NCBI GenBank assembly: GCA_023432075.1
Contig: JAEYVD010000794.1
Span: 1-45,998 of the forward strand
Reading direction: 5' to 3'
Origin: Pseudomonadota bacterium
Lineage (GTDB): Bacteria; Pseudomonadota; Gammaproteobacteria; Burkholderiales; Burkholderiaceae_B
DNA: 45,998 bases
Position 1 is the first letter of the stretch; every line of letters begins with the position of its first letter. A program made the position numbers and the translations under genes. The notes below the pieces were generated by a model. That model had not been told where the DNA came from. It worked only from the letters and a program-made list of their open reading frames with translations, and searched no databases. This document shows positions 17,829 to 25,837 of the stretch, one piece after another.

Positions 17829-19160
17829 ATGCAGGACGACATTCTCCTGTTGCTGCAGGTGGCGGAGGTGGAAGGCCTGGCGAGGCAGGCCGACGACGTC
17901 CAGCAGCTTAGCTTTCACATCGCCAACGACGCCCATCCGCTGCTGCGCTACCGGCAGGCCCTGGTTTTCGAGGACACGGGATCGGACTGGCGCCTGCTGA
18001 ACATCTCGGGACTCGTGTCGGTCGACCACGATTCACCGTATCTCGTGTGGCTTGGGCAGGCGCGGAAATGGATTCGCGCGCAGGCGAACCAGGGAAAGGA
18101 TTGGCTGGAACCGCCGGAAGACGGATCGCCTGGCGCCGACCTCGTCGCGCGGGGATGGCGAGAATGGTGGCCGGCGGGAGCCTGGCTGTTGCCGCTGAAG
18201 CGCCGGGCCGGAACGCCCCTGGGCTGGGCCGTGTACTTGATGGATCAGGCGCCGACTGCCGGTCACGCGGCGGTAATGAAACGCCTGGCGCAGTCCTGGG
18301 CCTATAGCTGGGAACTGCTTGCGAGCCGGTCGGGCCGTCAGCCCCGCGGGCGCAAGACCTGGATGGTCAGGCTCGCGCTCATCGCATTGGTGGCGTTGTG
18401 CTTCCTTCCGGTGCGCCAGCGGGCACTCGCGCCGGCAGAAGTCACGTCGCTGGATCTGGACATGATCAGCGCGCCGCTGGATGGCGTCGTCAAGGCGGTG
18501 CATGTGCGGCCCAACCAGGAGGTGCAGGCCGGCCAGCTACTGTTTTCGCTGGACGACACTACGCTCAGCCACCGGCAGGAGGTCGCCGCCCGAGCCGTGG
18601 CCGTTGCGGATGCGGAATACCTGGCCGCCAGTCAGACGGCGTTCCGCAGCGAGGACAGCCGCGCTCGACTGACCTTGCTTCAGAGCCGAGCCGAGGAGCG
18701 GCGCGCGGAACTCGCGTCCATCCGGTCTCAGTTGCAACGGCTGGAAACGCGCGCGCCGCGCGGTGGCGTTGCGGTATTCAGCGACCCCAACGACTGGGTC
18801 GGCAAGCCCGTCGTGACAGGCGAGCGCATCATGCAGCTGGCTGATCCCGCCAAGCCTGCCATGCTGGTGCAGTTGCCGGCCTCGGATGCGATCGCGCTGG
18901 AGGTTGGCGCGCCGGTGGACTTGTACCTGACCGTACGGCCGATGGATCCGCTGCGCGGCAAGGTCATCGAAACCAGCTACCAGGCGGCGCTCACGCCGGA
19001 GGGAGTGCCCAGCTACCGCCTGCGGGCCAGCGTCGATGAAGGTGAGGGTGCCCGCATCGGCCTGAAGGGAACGGCCCGGTTGTCGGGGGGACAGTCGGTG
19101 CTTGGCTTCGAACTCGTGCGGCGTCCCGTGGCGGCGCTGCGCGCGTTTTTCGGATTGTGA
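17829..19160 (+). CDS. Inner-membrane HlyD-type adaptor with cytosolic GAF-like domain
   Basis: The 443-residue protein has three parts. Residues 1-175 are soluble and have the look of a GAF-type sensory fold (LLRYRQALVFED, then WLLPLKRRAGTPLGWAVYLM). A single membrane helix follows near 180-198 (MVRLALIALVALCFLPV). The periplasmic part has the split lipoyl domain (ISAPLDGVVKAVHVRPNQEV near 218-240 and a later GERIMQLADP), a short coiled coil near 255-305 and a beta-barrel end. With the predicted topology, the first domain is in the cytoplasm and the adaptor domain in the periplasm. It starts 5 bases after the previous adaptor and ends 10 bases before the M50-like gene. The GAF assignment is tentative; the HlyD part is clear. 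Confidence 0.78.
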   Translation: MQDDILLLLQVAEVEGLARQADDVQQLSFHIANDAHPLLRYRQALVFEDTGSDWRLLNISGLVSVDHDSPYLVWLGQARKWIRAQANQGKDWLEPPEDGSPGADLVARGWREWWPAGAWLLPLKRRAGTPLGWAVYLMDQAPTAGHAAVMKRLAQSWAYSWELLASRSGRQPRGRKTWMVRLALIALVALCFLPVRQRALAPAEVTSLDLDMISAPLDGVVKAVHVRPNQEVQAGQLLFSLDDTTLSHRQEVAARAVAVADAEYLAASQTAFRSEDSRARLTLLQSRAEERRAELASIRSQLQRLETRAPRGGVAVFSDPNDWVGKPVVTGERIMQLADPAKPAMLVQLPASDAIALEVGAPVDLYLTVRPMDPLRGKVIETSYQAALTPEGVPSYRLRASVDEGEGARIGLKGTARLSGGQSVLGFELVRRPVAALRAFFGL

Positions 19161-19170
19161 GGCAGCCGCC

Positions 19171-21267
19171 ATGACTGCGACCGCCCTGGAATCCCTACCT
19201 CAGTTGAGGGAGGATCTCCGTCTTTTTTCTGCGGATCCCCATTTGGACGGCAGCCCGGGATGGGTTATTGAAGACCCGGTGCGTAACCGCCATTTTCGAA
19301 TCGGCTGGCTGGAGTTCGAGTTCCTGGCCCGCTGGCGGCAGATGCCTGCCGACCTGTTGGCCGACATCCGCCGCCGGACCCCGTTGCAACCCGACGAAAA
19401 CCAGTTGCGCGACTTTGCCGACTTCCTGCGCCTGAACGATCTGCTGCGGCCCGCACCGTCGCAGAGCCAGGCCATGGCGCGCTCGGAACCGCGCCGGCCG
19501 TGGAGCAAGCCAAAATGGTGGCTGCACAATTATCTGTTCTTCCGCATTCCGCTGATTCACCCCACATACTGGCTGGGCCGGCTGCACCGCGCGGTGCGTT
19601 TCCTGTTCCATCCGGCCACGCCGTGGACCGTGGCGGCGTTGTCACTGTTGGGCATTGTCCTGGCATTGCGGCAATGGGACACCTTCCAGCACACGCTTTT
19701 CGAATCCGTATCCTGGCAGGGCGCCTTGGGCTTCGCGCTGGCATTGGTCGTTGCCAAGACGTTGCATGAGTTCGGCCACGCGCTGATGGCTACCCATCTT
19801 GGCGTGCGGGTAGGGCACATGGGCGTCGCCTTCCTGGTGATGTGGCCCATGCTCTACACCGACACAAGTGAATCGTGGCGGCTGGCATCGTCCCGCAAGC
19901 GGCTGATGATTGCATCCGCGGGCATCGTCACCGAATTGGCGATTGCCGGACTCGCGACACTGGGCTGGGCGCTACTACCGCCGGGCATCCTTCGGCAAGC
20001 CTGCTTTTACCTTGCCACCACGAGCTGGGTACTGTCGCTGCTGCTGAACGCAAGTCCGTTCATGCGATTCGATGGCTATTTCATCCTGTCGGACTGGCTG
20101 GACATGCCCAATCTTCATGAGCGTGCGGCCGCTCAAGCCCGCACGGCGCTGCGCCGCGGCCTGCTGGGCTGGCATGAAGCCTGGCCGGAAGTCTTTGAGC
20201 CCGCGGTTCGGCGGCGCCTCATTGTCTTTGCCTGGGTGACCTGGATCTACCGCCTGACGGTCTACCTCGCGATCGCAGTCGCGGTCTATCACTTCTTCTT
20301 CAAGGCGCTGGGCGTTTTGCTGTTTCTGGTGGAAATCGGCTTCTTCATCGTTCGCCCATGTTGGTGCGAACTGCGCATCTGGTCGCAGCGCCGTCGCGAG
20401 ACGAAGCGTTCGCGCCGTTGGCTGCTTCTGCTGGTGCCGCTGCTGTTCCTGGCCTGGCTTGCTGTGCCCACCGCAACGCCAGTGCGGGCGCCCGCCCTGG
20501 CGCGTCCCGCCCAGCAGTGGACGGCCTTCGCGCCCACGCCGGCTCGCGTGGACATGCGCGTGGATCCGGGCCCGGTCGCGGCCGGCACCGTTCTCGTCAG
20601 CCTGAACAACCCCGAGCTGGCCGCGCAAGCCGACGCGGCGCAGGCGGGCGTCCGGGGCGGGGCGGCCCGCTTGTCGGGGTTGCTCGACCAGGCTGGCGGA
20701 CTTGACGAGCAGGCCGCCACAATCGAATCCCTGGCGCTCAGCCGTGCCAACGCGGCCTCCGTCGCGGCTGAAAAGATGCGGCTGACGCTGCGCGCGCCCT
20801 TCGCTGGGGTATGGCTGGACGTCGCGCCCGAGTCGCGCACGGGCAGCTGGGTCAGCCAGCGCCAACCGTTGGGCCGTTTGGTCAATCCCGAACACTGGAT
20901 CGTTGAGGCGTTTGTGGCCGAAGAGGATATCCACGCGCTGCGGCCAGGAGACCGGGGGTGCTTCTACTTTGAGCTTGAGCCGCGGCGCCTGTGCGGCAAT
21001 GTCGACGCTGTCGCGCCGGCCAGGTTGCAACATCTGCCGTCGGCAATGCTGGCCACCGTGCACGATGGTCCGATTCCGGCATATGAGAAGCAGGGCGTGC
21101 TTATTCCCGAATACTCACTCTATACGGTGCGCGTCGCGCTGGATGACCCTTTGCCGCTTTTGCGTGAGCAACGCGGCAAGGCCTATTTCACCGGAGCAGA
21201 GCGGAGCCGTCTGATGACCGGCCTGCGGTATCTGGCCAGCCTGGCCATTCGCGAAAGCGGGTTCTGA
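19171..21267 (+). CDS. Membrane M50 (site-2-protease-like) protein fused to a HlyD-like domain
   Basis: The 698-residue protein starts at the ATG at 19171; the longer frame overlaps the previous gene. An N-terminal region of about 110 residues precedes several membrane helices. The zinc-protease motif HEFGH is at residues 199-203 inside a membrane helix. The second M50 element, with Asp301-Gly302 (SPFMRFDGYFILSDW), follows. Both metal-ligand regions therefore look intact. After a last membrane helix near 425-440, the C-terminal 260 residues resemble a HlyD lipoyl/beta-barrel domain (MRLTLRAPFAGVWLDVAPES). Related M50 plus adaptor proteins occur in peptide-export and maturation loci. Here it may cut or gate the giant protein, or only use the M50 fold as a membrane scaffold; this is inference. 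Confidence 0.83.
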   Translation: MTATALESLPQLREDLRLFSADPHLDGSPGWVIEDPVRNRHFRIGWLEFEFLARWRQMPADLLADIRRRTPLQPDENQLRDFADFLRLNDLLRPAPSQSQAMARSEPRRPWSKPKWWLHNYLFFRIPLIHPTYWLGRLHRAVRFLFHPATPWTVAALSLLGIVLALRQWDTFQHTLFESVSWQGALGFALALVVAKTLHEFGHALMATHLGVRVGHMGVAFLVMWPMLYTDTSESWRLASSRKRLMIASAGIVTELAIAGLATLGWALLPPGILRQACFYLATTSWVLSLLLNASPFMRFDGYFILSDWLDMPNLHERAAAQARTALRRGLLGWHEAWPEVFEPAVRRRLIVFAWVTWIYRLTVYLAIAVAVYHFFFKALGVLLFLVEIGFFIVRPCWCELRIWSQRRRETKRSRRWLLLLVPLLFLAWLAVPTATPVRAPALARPAQQWTAFAPTPARVDMRVDPGPVAAGTVLVSLNNPELAAQADAAQAGVRGGAARLSGLLDQAGGLDEQAATIESLALSRANAASVAAEKMRLTLRAPFAGVWLDVAPESRTGSWVSQRQPLGRLVNPEHWIVEAFVAEEDIHALRPGDRGCFYFELEPRRLCGNVDAVAPARLQHLPSAMLATVHDGPIPAYEKQGVLIPEYSLYTVRVALDDPLPLLREQRGKAYFTGAERSRLMTGLRYLASLAIRESGF

Positions 21268-21284
21268 CTTGATCGAGACATCCC

Positions 21285-22472
21285 ATGCCCCAGCATCCAC
21301 CCACTGCTTCCCACGACGAACCCTTTTTACTGGTCGAGGACGACGGACTATCGCGCTTGCAAGGTCGAGTCGGTTTGATTCCCGAGAAAGGCAGGGGAAT
21401 CGTTCGGCGCGCGTTGATATATGCCCTGGTGGCCTGGCTGCCTTTGGTCGTTGCGTCCTGGTTGACGGGCACGCCATCGGAGCAGGGCACCGGCACCTCG
21501 GAAACGTTGCTGGGGCATTTCGGAATCCACATACGTTGTCTTGTCGCCATTCCGCTGCTTGTGCTGGCCGAGGGCGTTGCCCGCAAGATCCTTCCGCTGT
21601 GCCTGAGCGAGTTCAAACGCTCCGGTCTGGTCGACCCGGCGCTGGCGCCCCGGTTCGACGACATCATCGCCGGCGTGCTGCGTCTCAAGAGACGCGTATT
21701 CCCCTGGCTTGTCATCGCAACGCTCGTCACCGCCTGGACGGTTGCCTTTCTTTTCGCGCCAAACCCGGATGAGGTGCAATGGGCAGGTTCCGGATCGGAT
21801 GGCATGGCGTTCGGCGCGTGGTGGTTCCTGCTGGTTACACGGCCAATCTTTTCCGTCCTTCTGCTCGCCTGGGTCTGGCGGCTGACGCTTGTGGGCATTC
21901 TCTTGCTGCGGATCGCGCGTCTTCCGCTGAAACTGGTGGTGATGCACCCGGACCGAATGGGAGGGCTGGGGTTCCTGGACCGGTTGCCCATGGTTTATGC
22001 ACCATTCCTGTTCTCGGTGTCCGCCGTGCTGGCAGGCGCGTGGGCGCACACGGTGTTCTACCACGCTGTCACCGTCCCATCGCTGTATGTGCAGGTCGCC
22101 ACGCTGCTCTTGATATTGATATTGATCGGCCTTGCGCCGCTGCTAGTGTTTACGCCGTCGCTCGCGCATGCCAAAAGGCAAGCGTTACTGGACTATGGCG
22201 CCTTGTTGTCCGAGCACGGAAGGCTGGTCGACGCACGGTGGATTCAGAACGCGCAGGTTCGGGAGAATCCCATCCTCGATGCGCCAGAGCTGGGACCGGT
22301 CGCCGATATCCAGGCGATGTACCAGGCGGTGGCCGCGATGCGTCCTGTCGTGGTCAACAAATCCATCCTGCTCAAGATCGCGTTGCCTACAGCCTTGCCC
22401 TTGTTGATTCTGATCGCCACCCAATGGCCGTTGAAAAGCACGCTGTCCAAACTTCTATTCACGCTTATCTAG
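21285..22472 (+). CDS. Polytopic membrane protein, last gene of the export operon
   Basis: I do not recognise a named family. The 395-residue product has about seven hydrophobic segments: near residues 43-62, 84-102, 142-160, 178-208, 245-265, 275-297 and 372-392. They are joined by charged cytosolic-type loops such as RLKRRVFPW and HAKRQALLDYGALL. The N-terminal 40 residues are polar. It starts 17 bases after the M50/HlyD gene on the same strand, so it very likely belongs to the same transcript. It could be the missing inner-membrane component of the exporter, but it shows no Walker A or B motif and is not an ABC protein. Related proteins of this size are annotated as hypothetical membrane proteins. 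Confidence 0.6.
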   Translation: MPQHPPTASHDEPFLLVEDDGLSRLQGRVGLIPEKGRGIVRRALIYALVAWLPLVVASWLTGTPSEQGTGTSETLLGHFGIHIRCLVAIPLLVLAEGVARKILPLCLSEFKRSGLVDPALAPRFDDIIAGVLRLKRRVFPWLVIATLVTAWTVAFLFAPNPDEVQWAGSGSDGMAFGAWWFLLVTRPIFSVLLLAWVWRLTLVGILLLRIARLPLKLVVMHPDRMGGLGFLDRLPMVYAPFLFSVSAVLAGAWAHTVFYHAVTVPSLYVQVATLLLILILIGLAPLLVFTPSLAHAKRQALLDYGALLSEHGRLVDARWIQNAQVRENPILDAPELGPVADIQAMYQAVAAMRPVVVNKSILLKIALPTALPLLILIATQWPLKSTLSKLLFTLI

Positions 22473-22597
22473 GAGGAATCTAGCCGACGCGCGTACACGC
22501 AATGATCCGGCGGCTGCAGGGCATGTGGCTGGGTCAGATGAAATCACGGAGTCAGAAGCTCGGCGGGTTTCTCCGCAGCGTCTGGCATTTCCCGAAC

Positions 22598-22606
22598 GGG
22601 GGGGGG
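22598..22606 (+). repeat. Run of nine G immediately before the DUF3300 start codon
   Basis: Nine consecutive G lie two bases before the ATG at 22609, exactly where the ribosome-binding sequence should be. Homopolymer tracts of this kind slip during replication. In Bordetella relatives, poly-C/G tracts are known to switch genes on and off. Here a change in length would alter the strength and spacing of the ribosome-binding region, not the reading frame. Confidence 0.6.
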
Positions 22607-22608
22607 TT

Positions 22609-23898
22609 ATGAGACGGGTTTTAAGGCTATTTTTCATCGCAACAGCGCTGTGGATTGTCAGTTCAACCGCGCTCGCGCAGTCGTCGTTCAGCAAGCAGCA
22701 ACTTGACCAGATGCTCGCGCCCGTGGCGCTGTATCCCGACGCGTTGTTGTCCCAGCTCTTAATGGCTTCAACATATCCCGATGATGTTGCGCAAGCCGCC
22801 ACCTGGTCTGGCAAAAATACAGGCCTGAGTGGAGATGCTGCAGTCAAGGCGGTGCAGGATCAGCCGTGGGACCCAAGTGTGATGTCCCTCGCGGCCTTTC
22901 CATCGGTGCTCGACATGATGGGCCGGCAGCCAGACTGGGTGCGATCCGTCGGCGACGCATTCCTGGACCAGCCTGAAGACGTGATGTCTTCTGTGCAGCG
23001 ACTGCGGGCCCAGGCGCAAGCGGCCGGGACGCTGGCGAGCAATGAACAGCAAACTGTATCGACGCAAACCGAGAACAACTCGACGGTGGTGACGATCGAG
23101 CCGGCATCACCCAGCGTCGTATACGTGCCATCCTACAATCCCGCCAGCGCCTACGGCGCCTGGGCCTATCCCTCGTACCCGCCCGCGTACTATCCGCCGC
23201 CGCCAGGATCCGTCTTCGCATCTGCCATCGTCAGCGGACTGGCGTTCGGTACCGGCATCGCCATCGCAGACTCGCTCTGGGGTGGCTTCGATTGGGGCCA
23301 CCACGACGTGGACATTGACGTCAACCGCTACAACAACATCAACATCAACCGGAAGCTGGACGCCAGCCGGAACAATGTCGCCTGGAACCACGACCCGGCG
23401 CGGCGGGGCAACACCCCTTATCGCAACTCGGCAACGCAGCAGCGGTTTGACCACCAGCGGCGTGTTGGTGCCACGCAAGGGCAGGGAGGCCGCAGGTCCG
23501 TAAATGACCAGCATTCCCGCCGCGATCATGCGCAGCAAGTCATGCGAGACCGGGAGCCGGCGAGCAGCAGGGCGGCGGCGACGGGACTGCGCCAAGGCAA
23601 CGCAGGGCGCGCCGCCTCAGCGTCGCATCCTGGCCCCAATCGGCCAGCGCCACGCCACAGCGCGACGCCGCAACACAACGACGCGCGTGCAGCCGCCATT
23701 GAGCGATCTCGCAGCGCGAACCGAGACAATGCGCTGCGCGGTGTGAACAGTCCGAGCCCAGCTCGCCACGCATCGGGGAGAACTGCGGGCAGGCCTGCCG
23801 CACATACCGAAACACGCCGGCATTCGCCGGGTACCGGCGCGCGCTCGGGTGGGCGCGCTGGCGGTGGTCACATCGATAGGGGGCATGGAAGAAGATGA
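22609..23898 (+). CDS. DUF3300 domain exported protein
   Basis: The 429-residue protein has a signal peptide (cleavage after ALA near residue 24). The DUF3300 domain spans about 28-230, with the hallmark LDQMLAPVALYPDALLSQLL, then WDPSVMSLAAFPSVLDMM and VVYVPSYNPASAYG. The second half is low-complexity: Asp/Asn-rich near 235-260 (DVDIDVNRYNNININRK), then Arg, His, Gly and Ala-rich to the end. It is probably disordered and highly basic. The function of the family is unknown. I chose the ATG at 22609, not the frame opening at 22525, because it begins the signal peptide. The stop overlaps the next start (ATGA), so it is coupled to the DUF2950 gene, its usual partner. Confidence 0.85.
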   Translation: MRRVLRLFFIATALWIVSSTALAQSSFSKQQLDQMLAPVALYPDALLSQLLMASTYPDDVAQAATWSGKNTGLSGDAAVKAVQDQPWDPSVMSLAAFPSVLDMMGRQPDWVRSVGDAFLDQPEDVMSSVQRLRAQAQAAGTLASNEQQTVSTQTENNSTVVTIEPASPSVVYVPSYNPASAYGAWAYPSYPPAYYPPPPGSVFASAIVSGLAFGTGIAIADSLWGGFDWGHHDVDIDVNRYNNININRKLDASRNNVAWNHDPARRGNTPYRNSATQQRFDHQRRVGATQGQGGRRSVNDQHSRRDHAQQVMRDREPASSRAAATGLRQGNAGRAASASHPGPNRPAPRHSATPQHNDARAAAIERSRSANRDNALRGVNSPSPARHASGRTAGRPAAHTETRRHSPGTGARSGGRAGGGHIDRGHGRR

Positions 23899-24734
23899 AA
23901 TCGACGCAACACACATTTGCCAGCCTGACGTTGGGCACCGTCCTTGCCCTGGCGGCGACGTCTGGCCTGGCGGCGCAAACATCATTCAGCACACCCCAGG
24001 CGGCCGCCGACGCGCTCGTGCAGGCCGTGGCGACCGGCGACGACGATGGCCTGCGTCGGGTGTTGGGCAACGAGTTCCGCCACTTCGTCCCGCGCGACAG
24101 CATAGACCGCGACGATGTCTATGCCTTTCTTGCTGCCTGGTCCAAACAGCACAAGATCGTCGGTACCAGTCCAACTACTGCCGAATTCGTTGTCGGCGCG
24201 CACGATTGGTCATTTCCCGCGCCGTTGATCAAGGGCAACGGAGGCTGGCGCTTCGACCTGCGGGCCGGCGTGCAGGAAATGCAGCACCGGCGCATTGAAC
24301 ATAACGAGACTGCGGCAATAGCGGTCTTGCGGAAGCTGTGTGCCGCTCAAGACAGATACCGGCAAACAGCGGGCAACGGCCAGCCAGCGCGCAGGATCGT
24401 CAGCCGGGATGGGGCACATGATGGCTTGTACTGGACCTCCGCAACATCGCAGTCCGCTGCAAGCCCGCTTGATGATGATGCACTGGTGATGGGATCGGAT
24501 GTCCCGGTGGATGCGGCGTTGTATGGCTATCGCTATGCGTACTTGCCGACGGGAGACGCATCGGGATGCTCGTTTGCCGCATGGCCAGCCGATCCAGGTC
24601 GGTCAGGCGAGCACAGCTTCTTTATTGGTCCCGATATAGTGGTTCGGGAGCGGAAGCTTAGACATTCCGTGACTGAGGGTCAGGTGAAACAAGCAGCGAA
24701 GAACGAAGCCGCGTGGACGAAGATTTCTCCCTGA
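23895..24734 (+). CDS. DUF2950 domain exported protein
   Basis: The 279-residue product has a signal peptide (cleavage after GLAA near residue 27). It then has the DUF2950 pattern: FSTPQAAADALVQAVATGD near the start, GNGGWRFDLRAGVQEMQHRR in the middle, and HDGLYW and YGYRYAYLPT further on. DUF2950 proteins are periplasmic or envelope proteins of unknown function, commonly encoded next to DUF3300 as here. Translation is coupled to the upstream gene by ATGA. A strong inverted repeat starts 7 bases after the stop and may end the transcript. Confidence 0.85.
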   Translation: MKSTQHTFASLTLGTVLALAATSGLAAQTSFSTPQAAADALVQAVATGDDDGLRRVLGNEFRHFVPRDSIDRDDVYAFLAAWSKQHKIVGTSPTTAEFVVGAHDWSFPAPLIKGNGGWRFDLRAGVQEMQHRRIEHNETAAIAVLRKLCAAQDRYRQTAGNGQPARRIVSRDGAHDGLYWTSATSQSAASPLDDDALVMGSDVPVDAALYGYRYAYLPTGDASGCSFAAWPADPGRSGEHSFFIGPDIVVRERKLRHSVTEGQVKQAAKNEAAWTKISP

Positions 24735-24741
24735 TCCTTTT

Positions 24742-24815
24742 CCTGCCATTTTTCTGTTAACCAATGCACGGAAGCGGGCCAACAATACTTATCGCTTCCG
24801 TGCCATTGCGGCAGG
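24742..24815 (+). repeat. Long hairpin after the DUF3300/DUF2950 unit
   Basis: CAATG plus CACGGAAGCG (24762-24776) pairs with CGCTTCCGTG, a one-base bulge, and CATTG (24793-24808); the loop is 16 bases. An outer CCTGCC (24742-24747) also matches GGCAGG (24810-24815). No T-run follows, so it is not a textbook Rho-independent terminator. It may stop transcription, stabilise the mRNA end, or be the end of a lost mobile element. Confidence 0.6.
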
Positions 24816-24959
24816 TTCATTCCGCACAGCCTGCACCACGGGACCTTTGCGCAAATCGGTGAATGCAGTGATGTACGGCGTCGTGCATTGGCTGTAATCG
24901 CTTCGAGCTTAGATGTCGCCGGCGCGGAGTACGCGATGGAACCTCCGCGACACTCAGGG

Positions 24960-25091
24960 CGACTCCGAAAGGCATCGTCACAACTCCAGCTCAACGCCAT
25001 GGCGAGACAATTGAACGAGAGGCTACGCAAGACGCTTGGCTTCCAAACACCGGCTGAAATGTTCAGCGAATCCGTTGATTTGACCTGTTGA
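24960..25091 (+). pseudogene. Remnant of an IS30-family transposase (C-terminal end)
   Basis: The last 37 codons (from about 24978) read SQLQLNAMARQLNERLRKTL followed by GFQTPAEMFSESVDLTC and a stop. This is the characteristic C-terminus of IS30-family transposases, where QLN-ARxLNxRPRKTLGFxTPAE is conserved. Just upstream, bases matching the normal FPKG segment occur in another frame, with part of the expected sequence missing, so the remnant is frameshifted or deleted. The catalytic DDE core is absent. The element is dead and marks an old insertion. Confidence 0.75.
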
Positions 25092-25181
25092 ATCCGCCAC
25101 CCAAAGCAGACATCCGATTCAACACTCTCGGATCCAGATTGCAGACACCTAATGGCCGGATGCATAGGGGCCGGCCGCTTC

Positions 25182-25760
25182 TTAACTCCGAAGGGGTTCC
25201 AGGGGACCGTAAAATATCCAGCGTACAGGCGTCGCCAGCAGTTTCTCCAATTCCGCAGGAGCCAATCGGGTGAGGGCATCGCGGACGCGCTCGCGGATGT
25301 CGGTATCGAGAGGCGTTGAAGCACATCCTTCGAAATGTTCGCCGAATGCTTTGGTGGCGACGTACGAGGTGGTCGCAACCCGATAGGCCTCGGCAGGGTT
25401 GATCCGGCGGGCTATTCCCTGCCGATCGACGATCTCGACCTCCGTGATTGTGGCGGCGGCGCGCACTCTCAGACCCGCGATCTGAACGAAGTTGCCGTCG
25501 CCTTCATTAGCATCGCGATTGCGCAATGCAAGGGCGTTATGCAATACGGCCAGCAAGGCTGCGCCGGAGATGGTGTAAGACCGAACCTCGTTGCTGTGAT
25601 AGAAGATGTCGCACAAGGTTCGATCCGAGATAACCTCGCCCGTTTGCAGGTTGCGGTCGATCCTGAAGCTGCCGCTGTTGATGATCGCGACGTCGACAAC
25701 CGCCGCAGATCCCACGTCCGTACGCGCACAACTTCTGTTCCCTTCAGATGAAGCGCGCAT
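25182..25760 (-). pseudogene. Truncated 5'-nucleotidase: C-terminal domain only
   Basis: The frame encodes about 190 residues matching the C-terminal substrate domain of UshA-like 5'-nucleotidases. Recognisable segments are VVDVAIINSGSFRIDRN, SDRTLCDIFYHSNEV, YTISGAALLAVLHNAL and YRVATTSYVATKAFGEHFEG. The N-terminal metallophosphatase domain, with its Asp/His metal ligands and the NHE(F/L) motif, is missing, so the product cannot hydrolyse nucleotides. The open frame runs upstream to 25922, but that part has no similarity I recognise. A start at ATG 25760 is only nominal. It adjoins an IS30 remnant, consistent with deletion during insertion. A functional, domain-only protein cannot be excluded. 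Confidence 0.7.
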
Positions 25761-25821
25761 AATGTGTATTATGTAAAGTGAATGTTTGCCATCCAGCCAG
25801 GAGTACTTGCGCCCGTTCAAG

Positions 25822-25837
25822 CTTACGAAATCGTAAT
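25822..25837. promoter_or_regulatory. Palindromic operator candidate before the small secreted protein gene
   Basis: CTTACGAAATCGTAAT matches the perfect palindrome at 33914-33929 in 14 of 16 bases. It abuts a possible promoter, TTGATC (25838-25843), 18 bases, TAGGAT (25862-25867), reading toward the gene at 25934. An activator bound next to the -35 box would fit. The layout (ATTAC, six bases, GTAAT) resembles cop-box-type sites of metal-responsive OmpR-family regulators. Confidence 0.5.

Noticed and set aside
24680..25378. Minus-strand open frame of 232 codons across the IS30 remnant
   Set aside because: It overlaps the DUF2950 end and nucleotidase fragment and shows no known domain; the IS30 signature on the plus strand is far clearer.
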